A stretch of DNA of 64,000 bases, taken from Corallococcus silvisoli (GTDB lineage Bacteria; Myxococcota; Myxococcia; Myxococcales; Myxococcaceae). Shown one piece after another: positions 52,467-61,500 of this stretch; position 1 is the first letter of the stretch; each line of letters begins with the position of its first letter. Made by a program: the position numbers and the translations under genes. The notes beneath the pieces were generated by a model, which saw only the letters and a program-made list of their open reading frames with translations, was not told where the DNA came from and did not search any database. Location of the stretch: the NCBI RefSeq assembly GCF_009909145.1, contig NZ_JAAAPJ010000014.1, positions 62,001 through 126,000 on the forward strand, read 5' to 3'.

Positions 52467-52662
52467 GTGGCAGGTCTTCGGACTCGCAGGCGCGGGAGAG
52501 CCCTCATCGGGTCACCCACCTACTGGCCGTCGCTTCCCAGCCCACTCGGGGGCCAGTGCTTGCGAGGACGGCGTTCGTTCCTGCTCACCGCTGCGGGGCA
52601 GTCCCGGCTTCACACCGGGTTCCCTTTAAACTCCGCCTCTGCATGAGGAGGAGTACCGACGA
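52467..52662 (-). ncRNA. Cobalamin riboswitch 2
   Basis: Minus-strand core GGGAACCCGGTGTGAAGCC, then GGGACTGCCCCGCAGCGGTGAG, and later GAGTCCGAAGACCTGCC as B12 box. The variable region between core and box is longer than in riboswitch 1. It precedes the copy 2 lipoprotein and surface protein. Remaining sequence of 52295-52466 holds only leader RNA. Confidence 0.9.
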
Positions 52663-52718
52663 CGGTCGCTGAAGTATGGCGGAAGGCAAGGCTTGTCAAT
52701 ACGAGCGCCTGCAACGCT

Positions 52719-54317
52719 TCACGGCACCGCGACGATGTCGATGGCATTGGACACCGAGCGCCGCGGGTCCACCGGACACGCATCCAGCGCCGCGCCCTTC
52801 GCCTCGGGCGTGGAGTTGCCGCGCCGCTCGACGAACTGGCCGTCGCGCACCTCCACCACGAACACGCGGCCCGCGTTCACGTCCGTGACGTACACGGCAT
52901 TGCCCACCACCGCGAGCCGGCCGCCCACCGCGAGGTTGCAACCCGTCTCCGGCCCTCCGGTGCAGCCCGGCGACAGCGCGTACGAGGCCACGGGCCGGTC
53001 GTCCTTCACCAGCACCAGGCCCGTGGCGCGCACGGACTTCGCGCGGTAGCCGCTCGCGGTATCGAACACCGCCTCTCCCAGGCAGCTCACCACCAGTTGG
53101 TCGCCCACCGCCTGCACGTCGCCCGCGTTGAGACAGTCCTTCGCGCCCAGGTCAATGGCATGCACCCCGCCGTCCGCGGGGTCGATGCGCGCGAGCATCC
53201 CGGGGCCGTTGGGCAGATAGTCATTCACGGGGTTCAGGTTGGTGAGCGCCACGTAGACGCCCGCGTCCACCGACACGGCGGCATAGGGGAGCGCCATCGT
53301 CGTCCCGCCATCGAACGACTTCAGGTCCAGCCCCGTGAGCGGAACGGTGTCCACGAGCCGGGGATGCTCCGGGTCGCTCACGCTGACGCGCGCCACGGCG
53401 TTGCCCTGCCGGAAGTCGGAGCCGGCCGTGCCGAAGAGTGGGATGTAGAACGTGTCGCCGCGCTTCGCGATGACCTGCGGGCTGGTGTTCGCGCCCAGGT
53501 TCACCTGCCCCACCGTGCGCAGCCCCAGGCCTCCGCCCTGCGACGGTCCTTCCCGCTTGAGCACCTGGAGCGTGTTGTTGACGGAGTCGAGGACATACAC
53601 ATACGGAGGGTCCACGAGGATGTCATTGGGTGACGCCGCCACCGCGCCCAGCGAATCCTCCTCCACCACCGTCCCCAGCGAGCCCGCCAGCGCCTGGGAC
53701 AACACCGAGCGCGCCGCGTCCGCCGCCAGCACCACCCCGTCCCACGCCGCGAGCGACTGCACGCCGGAGCCGAACTGCCGCCGGGGCCCCATCCGGTCCG
53801 TCCCCGCCTGGATGCCGACCAACTGCCCGTTGGTGTAGCAGGCCGTCACCACGTCATACATGCACCGGCCCGCATGACAGGACTGCACGTCCGGACACGC
53901 CGCGCCGCACGCGCCGCAGTTCAGCGGGTCGCTCGCGAGCGCGACGCAACCGTCGCCGCAACGCTCGGTCCCGGGAGAGCACCCCTCGCGGCACGTGCCG
54001 GACTCACAGACCTGTCCGGAGGGGCACGCGGCGCCACACGCGCCGCAGTTCAGCGGATCACTCGCGAGTGCCACACACGCGGCGCCGCACGTCTCCGTGC
54101 CCGACTGGCATCCACACACGCCCGCCTGACACACCTCCCCTGTCCCGCAGGTGACGCCACACGCGCCGCAGTTCGCGGAGTCGCCCTGGAGGTCCGCGCA
54201 CTCGGCGCCACAGACGCTCAGGCCGGACGTGCACAGCACCTTCTCCTCCGGACAGCCGGTGAGGACCAGGGCCAGCAACACGAGCGCGAGCCGCGCATCA
54301 AGGAGGGGACGCGACAT
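52719..54317 (-). CDS. Cys-rich, propeller-like lipoprotein coupled to btuB
   Basis: 532 aa. It starts at 54317, inside the btuB gene (20-bp overlap). Lipobox VLTGC (Cys22). Three Cys-rich repeats of the form CGxxCVALASDPLNCGACGAACP span about 30-145. They are common in myxobacterial surface proteins. The remaining 380 residues are beta-strand rich with a propeller rhythm (GVVLAADAARSV, PPYVYVLDSVNNTLQVLKRE, GNAVYVTDVNAGRVFVVEVRD). The gene position is that of BtuG in Bacteroides, a surface propeller lipoprotein that hands B12 to BtuB. Homology to BtuG is not claimed. Confidence 0.85.
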   Translation of the reverse strand: MSRPLLDARLALVLLALVLTGCPEEKVLCTSGLSVCGAECADLQGDSANCGACGVTCGTGEVCQAGVCGCQSGTETCGAACVALASDPLNCGACGAACPSGQVCESGTCREGCSPGTERCGDGCVALASDPLNCGACGAACPDVQSCHAGRCMYDVVTACYTNGQLVGIQAGTDRMGPRRQFGSGVQSLAAWDGVVLAADAARSVLSQALAGSLGTVVEEDSLGAVAASPNDILVDPPYVYVLDSVNNTLQVLKREGPSQGGGLGLRTVGQVNLGANTSPQVIAKRGDTFYIPLFGTAGSDFRQGNAVARVSVSDPEHPRLVDTVPLTGLDLKSFDGGTTMALPYAAVSVDAGVYVALTNLNPVNDYLPNGPGMLARIDPADGGVHAIDLGAKDCLNAGDVQAVGDQLVVSCLGEAVFDTASGYRAKSVRATGLVLVKDDRPVASYALSPGCTGGPETGCNLAVGGRLAVVGNAVYVTDVNAGRVFVVEVRDGQFVERRGNSTPEAKGAALDACPVDPRRSVSNAIDIVAVP

Positions 54318-56319
54318 GGGAGTCCTTGGGGGCAGAGGGTTCGAGCGCCACGGCGAACGTCACGTAGGCGGCCCGGCCCGGCAGCGGCATGCCGGTGTAA
54401 TCCGCGGTCCGGGCATCGAGCAGGTTCTTCACGTCGAACGACACCGTGAGGTCCGGGCGGCGCAGGAAGGTGCTGGAGGCGCCCACGCTCACCCAGGTGC
54501 GTGCAGGCAGCGACAGCCGGGCCTCCCCCACGCGGTTGATCAACTGCGCGGACTGGACCAGCACCTCCGTGCGGCCGTTGAGCCAGTCCGGGCCCACGCG
54601 CAGCCGGCCCACCCACTTGTGGCGCGGGCGATACGGCAGCTCCTTGCCGAAATAGCGCGGGTCGCCGTAGCGGTTCTGTGTGCGGGTCCACGCGTAGCTC
54701 GTGGTGGCGACCAGCCACGTGCGCGGCCGGGCCTCCGCTTCCACCTCCGCGCCCCACACGCGCGCGGCGGCGAAGTTGTAGGGCTTCGCGAGCATCGGCG
54801 GATACAGCTCATAGGCGATGAGGTTTTCGTAGACCGCCGCGAAGCCTCCCGCGGTGACGCTCCAGGTGCCGTCGTGCCACAGGCCCGCGGCGTCGACGGA
54901 CAGGGCGCGCTCGGGCTTCAGCTCCGGGTTGGGCAACAGCAGTCCCTGGCGGATGTAGAGCTCCAGGAACGAGGGCGCGCGGTGGGACTGGCCCGCGTTG
55001 GCGCGCACGCCGAAGCCGTGGCCCAGGTCCACGCTCGCGCCCAGCTTGGGAGACAGCAGCGAGTAGTGCCCCACGCGCTCCACGCGCAGCGACGGAACCA
55101 GCTTCATGCGTTCAGAGAACAGGGACAGCTCGTCCATGGCCATGACGCTCGCGCGCCACCACGACGCCGCCTGGGCACCCGTCGCCTGCGTGACGGCCTC
55201 CGACGAGGCGGCGAGCGTCACGGCGAGCGCGTTGCGCCCCACCACCGCGCGACCCTCCACCTCCGCGCCGCCCACGGTGTAGTGCTGCGCGCCGGCATCG
55301 AGCCCCATCGCGCCGCCGGTGACATCCAGCCAGTCGCGCCGGAAGAAGCCGCGAGCGCTGCCCTCCTCTGTGTCTCCGAAGGGGCGGCTCCAACGCGCGC
55401 CCAGCGACAGGCGCGTCTGGTCCTGGCGGCGGGACTCGGTCGGGTTCTGCACCGTGCCGGCGATCGCGCGGTCCTCCAGCGACAGCTCCGCCAGCGCGTC
55501 CACGCGTCCGCCGCTGTCCAGGCTCCGCTGGTACTTCAGCAGCGCGCCGCCGCCGCGGGCATCGTTGCGCGTGCGCACCTCCTGCGTGAGCGGGTTGTCA
55601 TCCAGCGCGGGCAACTCGTCGACGCGGTAGCTGAAGTCCCCCTGCGAGCGGCCCCCGTGCAGCAGCACCAGCGCCTGCCCGTCGAGCAACGCGCCTGACG
55701 CGGCGACATGTCCCATCACGGTGTCGAAGCTGCCGTAGGTGACCTCGCCGCTGGACAGCAGCCGTGACGCGGGCGCGCGCGTGACGAGGTTGACCGCGCC
55801 GCCCAGGCCCCCCGCGCCATAGCGGGCCCCGGCCGCGCCGCGGAGGATCTCCATCCGCTCCAACAGCGCGACGGGGATGAGCGACAGGTCCGCGACGCCC
55901 CCCGCGCCGTTGAGCGGAATCCCATCCAGGAACACCAGCACGCCATTGGACGACGCGCCGCGCACGACCAGGCTCTTGCCCTGGCCGTAGCCCCCGGCGT
56001 CCTGCACGACGAGGCTCGCCGAGCCCCCCAGCAGCTCGGCGGTGTCGCGCGCCTCGCCCGCGCGCTCACGGGCGTCGATGACGGTGATGGCCCCCGTGGG
56101 GTCGCGCCGTCGCACGGAGTCGGGAGGCGCGTCGGGCACCACCCTCCCGATGACGTCCACCGTGGGGAGGATGAACTCGGGGAGGGGCGCCTCCGCCTCG
56201 GAAGCAGCGGACCCGGGGGGCGTGGCTTCGGACGCAGCGGGCTCCTGCCCGGCCTGAGCGGGTCCCTGGAAGCCGAGCCCCAGGACCCACGCGGCCCGGG
56301 CGAGAAGCGAGCGCCACAT
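54298..56319 (-). CDS. btuB: TonB-dependent outer-membrane receptor, B12 type
   Basis: 673 aa from ATG 56319, with a signal peptide ending GPAQAG. The TonB box region is PTVDVIGR, then the plug domain with TAELLGGSASLVVQDAGG, GKSLVVRGASSNGVLVFLDG and GAAGARYGAGGLGGAVNLVT. The barrel follows to the end (YRPRHKWVGRLRVG, VSFDVKNLLDARTADYTGMP). The name rests on the upstream cobalamin riboswitch plus the family; the sequence alone would say only TonB receptor. No BtuC, D or F gene is in the window. Confidence 0.9.
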   Translation of the reverse strand: MWRSLLARAAWVLGLGFQGPAQAGQEPAASEATPPGSAASEAEAPLPEFILPTVDVIGRVVPDAPPDSVRRRDPTGAITVIDARERAGEARDTAELLGGSASLVVQDAGGYGQGKSLVVRGASSNGVLVFLDGIPLNGAGGVADLSLIPVALLERMEILRGAAGARYGAGGLGGAVNLVTRAPASRLLSSGEVTYGSFDTVMGHVAASGALLDGQALVLLHGGRSQGDFSYRVDELPALDDNPLTQEVRTRNDARGGGALLKYQRSLDSGGRVDALAELSLEDRAIAGTVQNPTESRRQDQTRLSLGARWSRPFGDTEEGSARGFFRRDWLDVTGGAMGLDAGAQHYTVGGAEVEGRAVVGRNALAVTLAASSEAVTQATGAQAASWWRASVMAMDELSLFSERMKLVPSLRVERVGHYSLLSPKLGASVDLGHGFGVRANAGQSHRAPSFLELYIRQGLLLPNPELKPERALSVDAAGLWHDGTWSVTAGGFAAVYENLIAYELYPPMLAKPYNFAAARVWGAEVEAEARPRTWLVATTSYAWTRTQNRYGDPRYFGKELPYRPRHKWVGRLRVGPDWLNGRTEVLVQSAQLINRVGEARLSLPARTWVSVGASSTFLRRPDLTVSFDVKNLLDARTADYTGMPLPGRAAYVTFAVALEPSAPKDSHVASPP

Positions 56320-56320
56320 G

Positions 56321-56356
56321 CTCCGCCTTCCGCTCTCTTCCTCGAAGAGAGAAGGC
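56321..56356 (-). promoter_or_regulatory. btuB: Hairpin covering the btuB ribosome site
   Basis: On the minus strand GCCTTC...GAAGGC with inner CTCTCTT/AAGAGAG forms a long stem whose 3' arm includes part of the ribosome site AAGGCGGAG just before the ATG at 56319. It fits translational control by riboswitch 3. Confidence 0.55.
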
Positions 56357-56393
56357 CTCACGGCGGGTCCTCCTTGAGGACACGGCCGCACCC

Positions 56394-56605
56394 CCGGGCA
56401 GGTCTCCTGGCTCACGGACTCCAGACGTGGGCGCACACCGCGCCCTTCTGGAAGGAACCCTCCACCTTCCCTCCGCGTCCTGACGCGGAAGTGGTGACAG
56501 CCGAGGCTTCCAGCCCTGGACCTCAGGGCGACCCGTTCACAGTGGCGGGACCGCGCCGGACTCGCACCGGCTTCCCTCTTGAAAGCCCGGCATGGGCACC
56601 CAAGG
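56394..56605 (-). ncRNA. Cobalamin riboswitch 3 (btuB)
   Basis: The most canonical of the three. On the minus strand GGTGCC (56595-56600) is followed by GAGGGAAGCCGGTGCGAGTC, CGGCGCGGTCCCGCCACTG, TGAACGGG and, at the 3' end, the B12 box AGCCAGGAGACCTGCC. About 75 bases lie between the box and the btuB ATG. It differs in core type from riboswitches 1 and 2. Confidence 0.95.
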
Positions 56606-56884
56606 GCCCGGCCCTTCTAGGAGGTCACCTGTAGCCCGTCAAGGCGCGGCCCGTGCGCGTCCCGACCCGCCACGTCTCTCACCTGACAAGACCCACGCTG
56701 GAGCATCCGCGCCCATCCCTCCGCGTGGACGCCTCGTGCACCGCCGCACGGTGCGAGGGCCACGTCCCCGAGCAAGGCGCCGCTGGCATGCGGACTGCTC
56801 ATGCCCGGACGCGACCTCAGGCGGTCGAGCCAGCGAGGTGCCCGGGCCGTGGTGGCGCGGGAGTCTGAAGGGGGAAGCGTGTCG

Positions 56885-57127
56885 ATGCTGATGGCGGGGA
56901 AGCGGTTGGCGGTGTTCTCCATCCGCGAGGGCAAGGGCGGGAGCATCTGGGTGCGCGCTGGCAGCGCGTTCGTCAACAAGGACGGTTCGCTCAACGTGCT
57001 GCTGGACGTGCTGCCGCTGGACGGGAAGCTGCACGTACGCGAGGCGGCGGAGAAGCGCGACACGGCGGCGGGCGGGCGCTTCGCGGGCGAGCCGGCGCTG
57101 GAGGCGGGCGTGGGGGGCCACTCGTGA
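56885..57127 (+). CDS. Small conserved protein, unknown
   Basis: 80 aa from ATG 56885, with GGGGGAAG seven bases upstream; a GTG at 56879 and an ATG at 56891 are alternatives. The core AVFSIREGKGGSIWVRAG and FVNKDGSLNVLLDVLPLDG reads as a small beta protein somewhat like DUF736. It overlaps the ComEA-like gene by 4 bp, so the two are translationally coupled. Role unknown; a link to DNA handling through its partner is possible. Confidence 0.65.
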   Translation: MLMAGKRLAVFSIREGKGGSIWVRAGSAFVNKDGSLNVLLDVLPLDGKLHVREAAEKRDTAAGGRFAGEPALEAGVGGHS

Positions 57128-57477
57128 AGTGGGCCTGGGCGTGGGTGTTGGGCTGCGTGCTGATGGGGTCGGGGCGCTCGGACGCCGCCAGCTCCCGCAC
57201 GCAATACGTGGGGGTGGTGAACCTGAACGAAGCCTCGGCGGCGGAGCTGGACCTGCTGCCGGGCGTGGGTGAGAAGGCGGCGCAGCGCATCCTCGAGCAC
57301 CGCAAGAAGCGGCCCTTCGGTCGCGTCGAGGAGCTGGTCCGGGTCAAGGGCTTCGGCAAGAAGAAGTTCCTCAAGCTGCGCGCGCACCTGGCGCTCAGCG
57401 GCCCCACGACGCTCAAGCAGGAGAAGGTCCCCGCCCCCCAGCCGCCGGGAAGGGAGGGAAACGTCACGAACCCATGA
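57124..57477 (+). CDS. ComEA-like helix-hairpin-helix protein
   Basis: 117 aa from a GTG inside the previous stop. A signal peptide or membrane anchor (WAWVLGCVLMGSGRSDAA) precedes a ComEA-type double helix-hairpin-helix (VNLNEASAAELDLLPGVGEKAAQRI, then VEELVRVKGFGKKKFLKL). Such domains bind double-stranded DNA in the periplasm during uptake, or act in secretion. No other competence gene is adjacent. Confidence 0.85.
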   Translation: MKWAWAWVLGCVLMGSGRSDAASSRTQYVGVVNLNEASAAELDLLPGVGEKAAQRILEHRKKRPFGRVEELVRVKGFGKKKFLKLRAHLALSGPTTLKQEKVPAPQPPGREGNVTNP

Positions 57478-57508
57478 CAAACACAACCATCGGTTGAGTC
57501 AGGCTCGT

Positions 57509-57555
57509 GAGGGCCGCTGCCTCCGGGCTCCGGCATGCCCGGGGTGGCGGCCCTC
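57509..57555 (+). terminator. Long hairpin after the ComEA-like gene
   Basis: Outer stem GAGGGCCGC/GCGGCCCTC (57509-57517 and 57547-57555) and an inner stem CCGGGC/GCCCGG stacked with short unpaired joints. It is followed by GTTCCCTCT with few T bases. Probably a terminator; it could be a structured RNA end. Confidence 0.55.
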
Positions 57556-57752
57556 GTTCCCTCTGAAGCCTCTCCCCTGGACGCCCCGATGCGTCATGAC
57601 GCCAGTCCCGGCTCCAGGCGGGCAGCCCCGTCCTGCGCCGTTCATCCCATCCTGATTTTGCTGGAACGGCCGGGCCGACGCGCTAGGACACACCAAACAG
57701 GTTGGACCACCGTAGAAAGACAGGGAGGCCGTAGGTGAGGGAGGATGCGCCC

Positions 57753-58301
57753 ATGAAGGACACTCAAGCCCCGGAGTCGATGGCAGGCCCGGACGGCAGC
57801 AAGTCCCGGGGACCGCAACTGGGTGAAGTGCTGGAGTTCATGCGCCTGCTCTGGGCCGTGGACCACGGCCTGCAATCCACGTCGAAGCGGATGGAGTCCA
57901 CGCTGGGGCTCACCGGCCCTCAGCGCCTGGTCATCCGTCTGGTCGGACGCTTCCCGGGTATCACCGCCGGCACGCTCGCGAACATCCTGCATGTGCACCC
58001 CAGCACGCTCACCGGCGTGCTCAAGCGCCTGGAGAAGCGCGGCCTGCTGGAGCGCAAGTCGGATCCGCTGGACGGCCGCAAGGCGCTCTTCGCGCTCACC
58101 GACGCCGGCCGCTCGCTGGACATCCCGTCCGAGGGCACCGTCGAGTCCGCCGTGCAGCGCGTGCTCGCTCGCATGCCCCGCGACCGCATCGTCTTCACCC
58201 AGGAGGTGCTCACCGCGCTCGCCGAGGAGCTGGGCGGGCTCTCCGCGCCCCACGAGGACACCCCCGCGGAGACGCCGTCCAAGCCCACCGCCGAAGGCTG
58301 A
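57753..58301 (+). CDS. MarR-family transcriptional regulator
   Basis: 182 aa from ATG 57753, with GGAGGA about 8 bases before it (a GTG at 57735 is in frame). The winged helix is clear: LGLTGPQRLVIRLVGRFPG, then AGTLANILHVHPSTLTGVLKRLEKRGLLERK and the wing DPLDGRKALFALTDAG. A dimer helix lies at each end and the C-terminal 25 residues are Pro/Thr-rich. It is upstream of the DUF4175 gene with a 241-bp gap that may hold its target promoter. Effector unknown. Confidence 0.9.
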   Translation: MKDTQAPESMAGPDGSKSRGPQLGEVLEFMRLLWAVDHGLQSTSKRMESTLGLTGPQRLVIRLVGRFPGITAGTLANILHVHPSTLTGVLKRLEKRGLLERKSDPLDGRKALFALTDAGRSLDIPSEGTVESAVQRVLARMPRDRIVFTQEVLTALAEELGGLSAPHEDTPAETPSKPTAEG

Positions 58302-58542
58302 GCGTCCATCCCGCTCCCCTGCCCTCCGGTCGTTCCCACCGGGCGGGGGAGGTCCGGGGTCCTCCTTCCGCGTTGTCCCCCGAACCCTGCCGTCCGCACC
58401 CCTTCCTGCGGCGGACACAGGGCCGCCCCATCCGACGTCCTTCCCCCAGATGCCCGCGCGAAGACGGCGGGAGTGCGTCACTATTGGGAAATAGCCCGCC
58501 CTGCCCGGGGTTGGCCCGCGACCGACGAGCGGACGAGACAGC

Positions 58543-61500
58543 GTGAACCTCGAGACACCGCAGAGCCCAGGCCCCGAGCTGCCGCCCCCGCCGCCTCCTC
58601 CGGCCCCACCGCCCCAGGCCCGGCGCGAAGCGCGCTCGGGCGGCGTGGCGGACCTGCTCGCCCAGGTGCGCGCCCGTCAGCGCCGCCAGCTCTGGGCCCA
58701 GGGCATCCTCCTGGGCGCCGTCGCGGCGCTCGGGCTCCTCTTCGCCACGGGCCTCCTGGGCCGCGTCGCGCCGGGCCTCGCGGAGGTGCTGCTGTGGCTC
58801 GCCGTTCCGGTGGGCGCGGCGGTGGCGGGCTTCTTCGGCGTCGTGCTCGCGCGCCGTCAGGTGGGCGACGACCTGCTCACCGCCCGGCTCGTGGGCCAGC
58901 GCCGCCCGGAGCTGTCGCTGGACGTGCTCGCGGCGGTGGAGCTGTCACACGAGCGCCGCGAGGAGGCGGGCTGGTCCCCCCAGCTCGCGGACGCGTTCCT
59001 CGCGCAGATGGACGCGCGGGCCGGCACGGTGGACCCCGGCCTCGTGGTGGACACCCAGCCGCTGCGCCGCGTGGCCATGGCCTGCGCCGGCGCGGTGCTG
59101 GCGCTCGCGGTGCTGATGTTCTTCGTGGGCGGCCGCTGGGCCGCGGGCTGGAAGCACCTGCGGGAGCAGGCCGCGCGCCCGGAGACCGCCGCGCAGGTGG
59201 AGCCCATCACCGGCGACATCGAGCTGACGTACCGCTACCCCGCGTACACCGGCCTCGCGCCGCGCACCGTGCCGGGCACCAACGGAGAGGTGAGCGCGCC
59301 CGCCGGCACCGAGGTCGCGCTGAAGACGCGCTCGGACCGCGCCATCCAGCGCGCGGAGGTCGTCGTCAACGATCAGGTGCTGCCCCTCACCGTCGCGGGA
59401 GGCCGGGAGCTGACCGGCAGCTTCATCGCGAAGCAGGGCGGCCACTACCACTTCGTCTTCTATGGCGCGCGCGCGAAGCCCCTCGCGGTGGGCCCGGACA
59501 TCCCGCTCACCGTGGAGGCGGACAAGTCGCCCCAGGTGACGCTGCTCACGCCCTCCACTGAAATCGAGGTCGACCCCGGTCAGACGGTGACGCTCAAGTA
59601 CGAGGCCACCGACGACTACGGCCTGTCCGGCCTCGCGCTGGTGTTCCGCATGCCCGGCGCGAAGCAGGAGACGCGCGTGAACCTGCCGCGCGAGGACAGC
59701 CGCCGCAGCCGGGGCACGTACGCCTGGGACCTGGGCCCGCTCAAGCCCGCCCCCGGCGACCGCATCACCTACTACGTGGAGGCGAAGGACAACGACGCGG
59801 TGGAGGGCCCCAAGAAGGGCGTCAGCCGCACGCAGACCCTGCGCGTCTACAGCGCCGCCGAGCACCGCCGCGCCGCCCTGGAGAAGGCCGAGGCCCTCTG
59901 GGGCCGGCTCGTGGACCACCTGGCGGACCGTCTGGAGGGCCCCGACCGCGCGAAGCAGAAGGACGCGCAGGCGGTGGAGGCGGCGCGCACCGTGGACACC
60001 AGCGGTCAGGCGCTCGCGGACGACTTCCGCGCCCAGGGCCAGGAGCTGTCGCGCGAGAAGGACGTCCCCAAGGAGATCGTCTCCGCGCTCATCAACATCG
60101 GCGGAGAGTTGAAGCGCAGCGTGAGCACCACCTCCGACTTCCGCCGCCTGTTCCTGCGCACCCAGCGCGCGCGCGGCGAGGACTGGGGCACCGGCACCCG
60201 GCTCGGCGCCGTGGTGGAGGACGAAATCGAGGGCGTGGAGCGCGACATCCTCTACCTGGAGTCGCTGCTGGACCGGCAGAAGCTGGAGGCCCTCCAGGAC
60301 CTGACGAAGCAGCTGGCCAACGAGCGCCGCGACCTGTCGCGCCTCATCGAACAGTACAAGGCCAACCCGGACGAGTCCGCGCGTGAGCAGGTGATGCAGC
60401 AGATCCAGCAGCTCAAGTCGCGCATCCAGGAGCTGATGCAGCGCATGGCCGAGCTGCGCAAGGGCATCCGCGACGAGCACCTCAACGCCGAGGCGCTGTC
60501 GGAGATGATGCAGCAGGAGGACATGCAGGGCGCCATGGATGAAGTGGAGCGCCTGATGCAGGAAGGCAAGGCGGACGAGGCCCTGGCGAAGCTCCAGGAG
60601 CTGGGCATGCAGATGGACGAGATGCTCGACTCCATGGACAAGTCCCAGGAGGACTTCGGCGCGGAGCAGTACCCGGAGCTGGCGGAGAAGTTCGGCAAGT
60701 TCATGGATGACCTCCAGGGCACCATGGACGAACAGCAGAAGGTCGCGGACCAGACGCGCGCCCTGCGCGACCAGGCCCGCGGCCAGAACCGCGAGCGGCT
60801 CAAGGAGAAGGGCCAGGCCCTCAAGGACGAGCTCGCCCGCAAGGTGAAGCAGGTGCAGGAGAGCTACCAGAAGCTGGACCCCTCCCGGCTCAACAGCCGC
60901 GCGGCCCGCCCGCTGGAAGAAGCCCAGTCCGAGCTGCGCAACGTGGAGAACGCGCTCAAGGTGGATGACTTCGACCTGGCCGCGGAGTCCGCCGCCCGCG
61001 CCGAGGACGCGGCCCGCCAGCTCTCCGGCATGGGCGAACAGCAGCGCCAGTTGGATGAGATGTTCGGCAACCCCCCGGAGGTGCGCCAGCAGTCCGCGCA
61101 GCTCGCGGAGCGCCTCAAGAAGGACGCGCGCGACGTGTCGGACGTGAGCCAGCAGCTGCAGGGCCTCTTCCCTCCCCCGGGCTCGCAGCTGTCGCAGCAG
61201 GAGAAGCAGCAGCTCCAGCAGCTGGGCCAGCGCCAGCAGCAGCTGGAGCAGCGCGCGCAGGGCCTGCGCCAGCAGATGGAGGACATGGAGCAGACGGCGC
61301 CGCTGTTCGGCGAGGAGGCCGGCCAGCAGATGGATGAGATTGGCCAGCGCATGGGAGAGGCGTCCCAGCGCATGCAGGGGCGCGACCCGGGCCGAGGCTA
61401 CGGTGAGCAGCAGGCCGCGATGGAGGGCCTCAAGCGCTTCCAGCAGCAGATGCAGCAGAGCCAGCAGGGCCGCAAGGGAGGCCGCGGGCTGCCCATGCCC

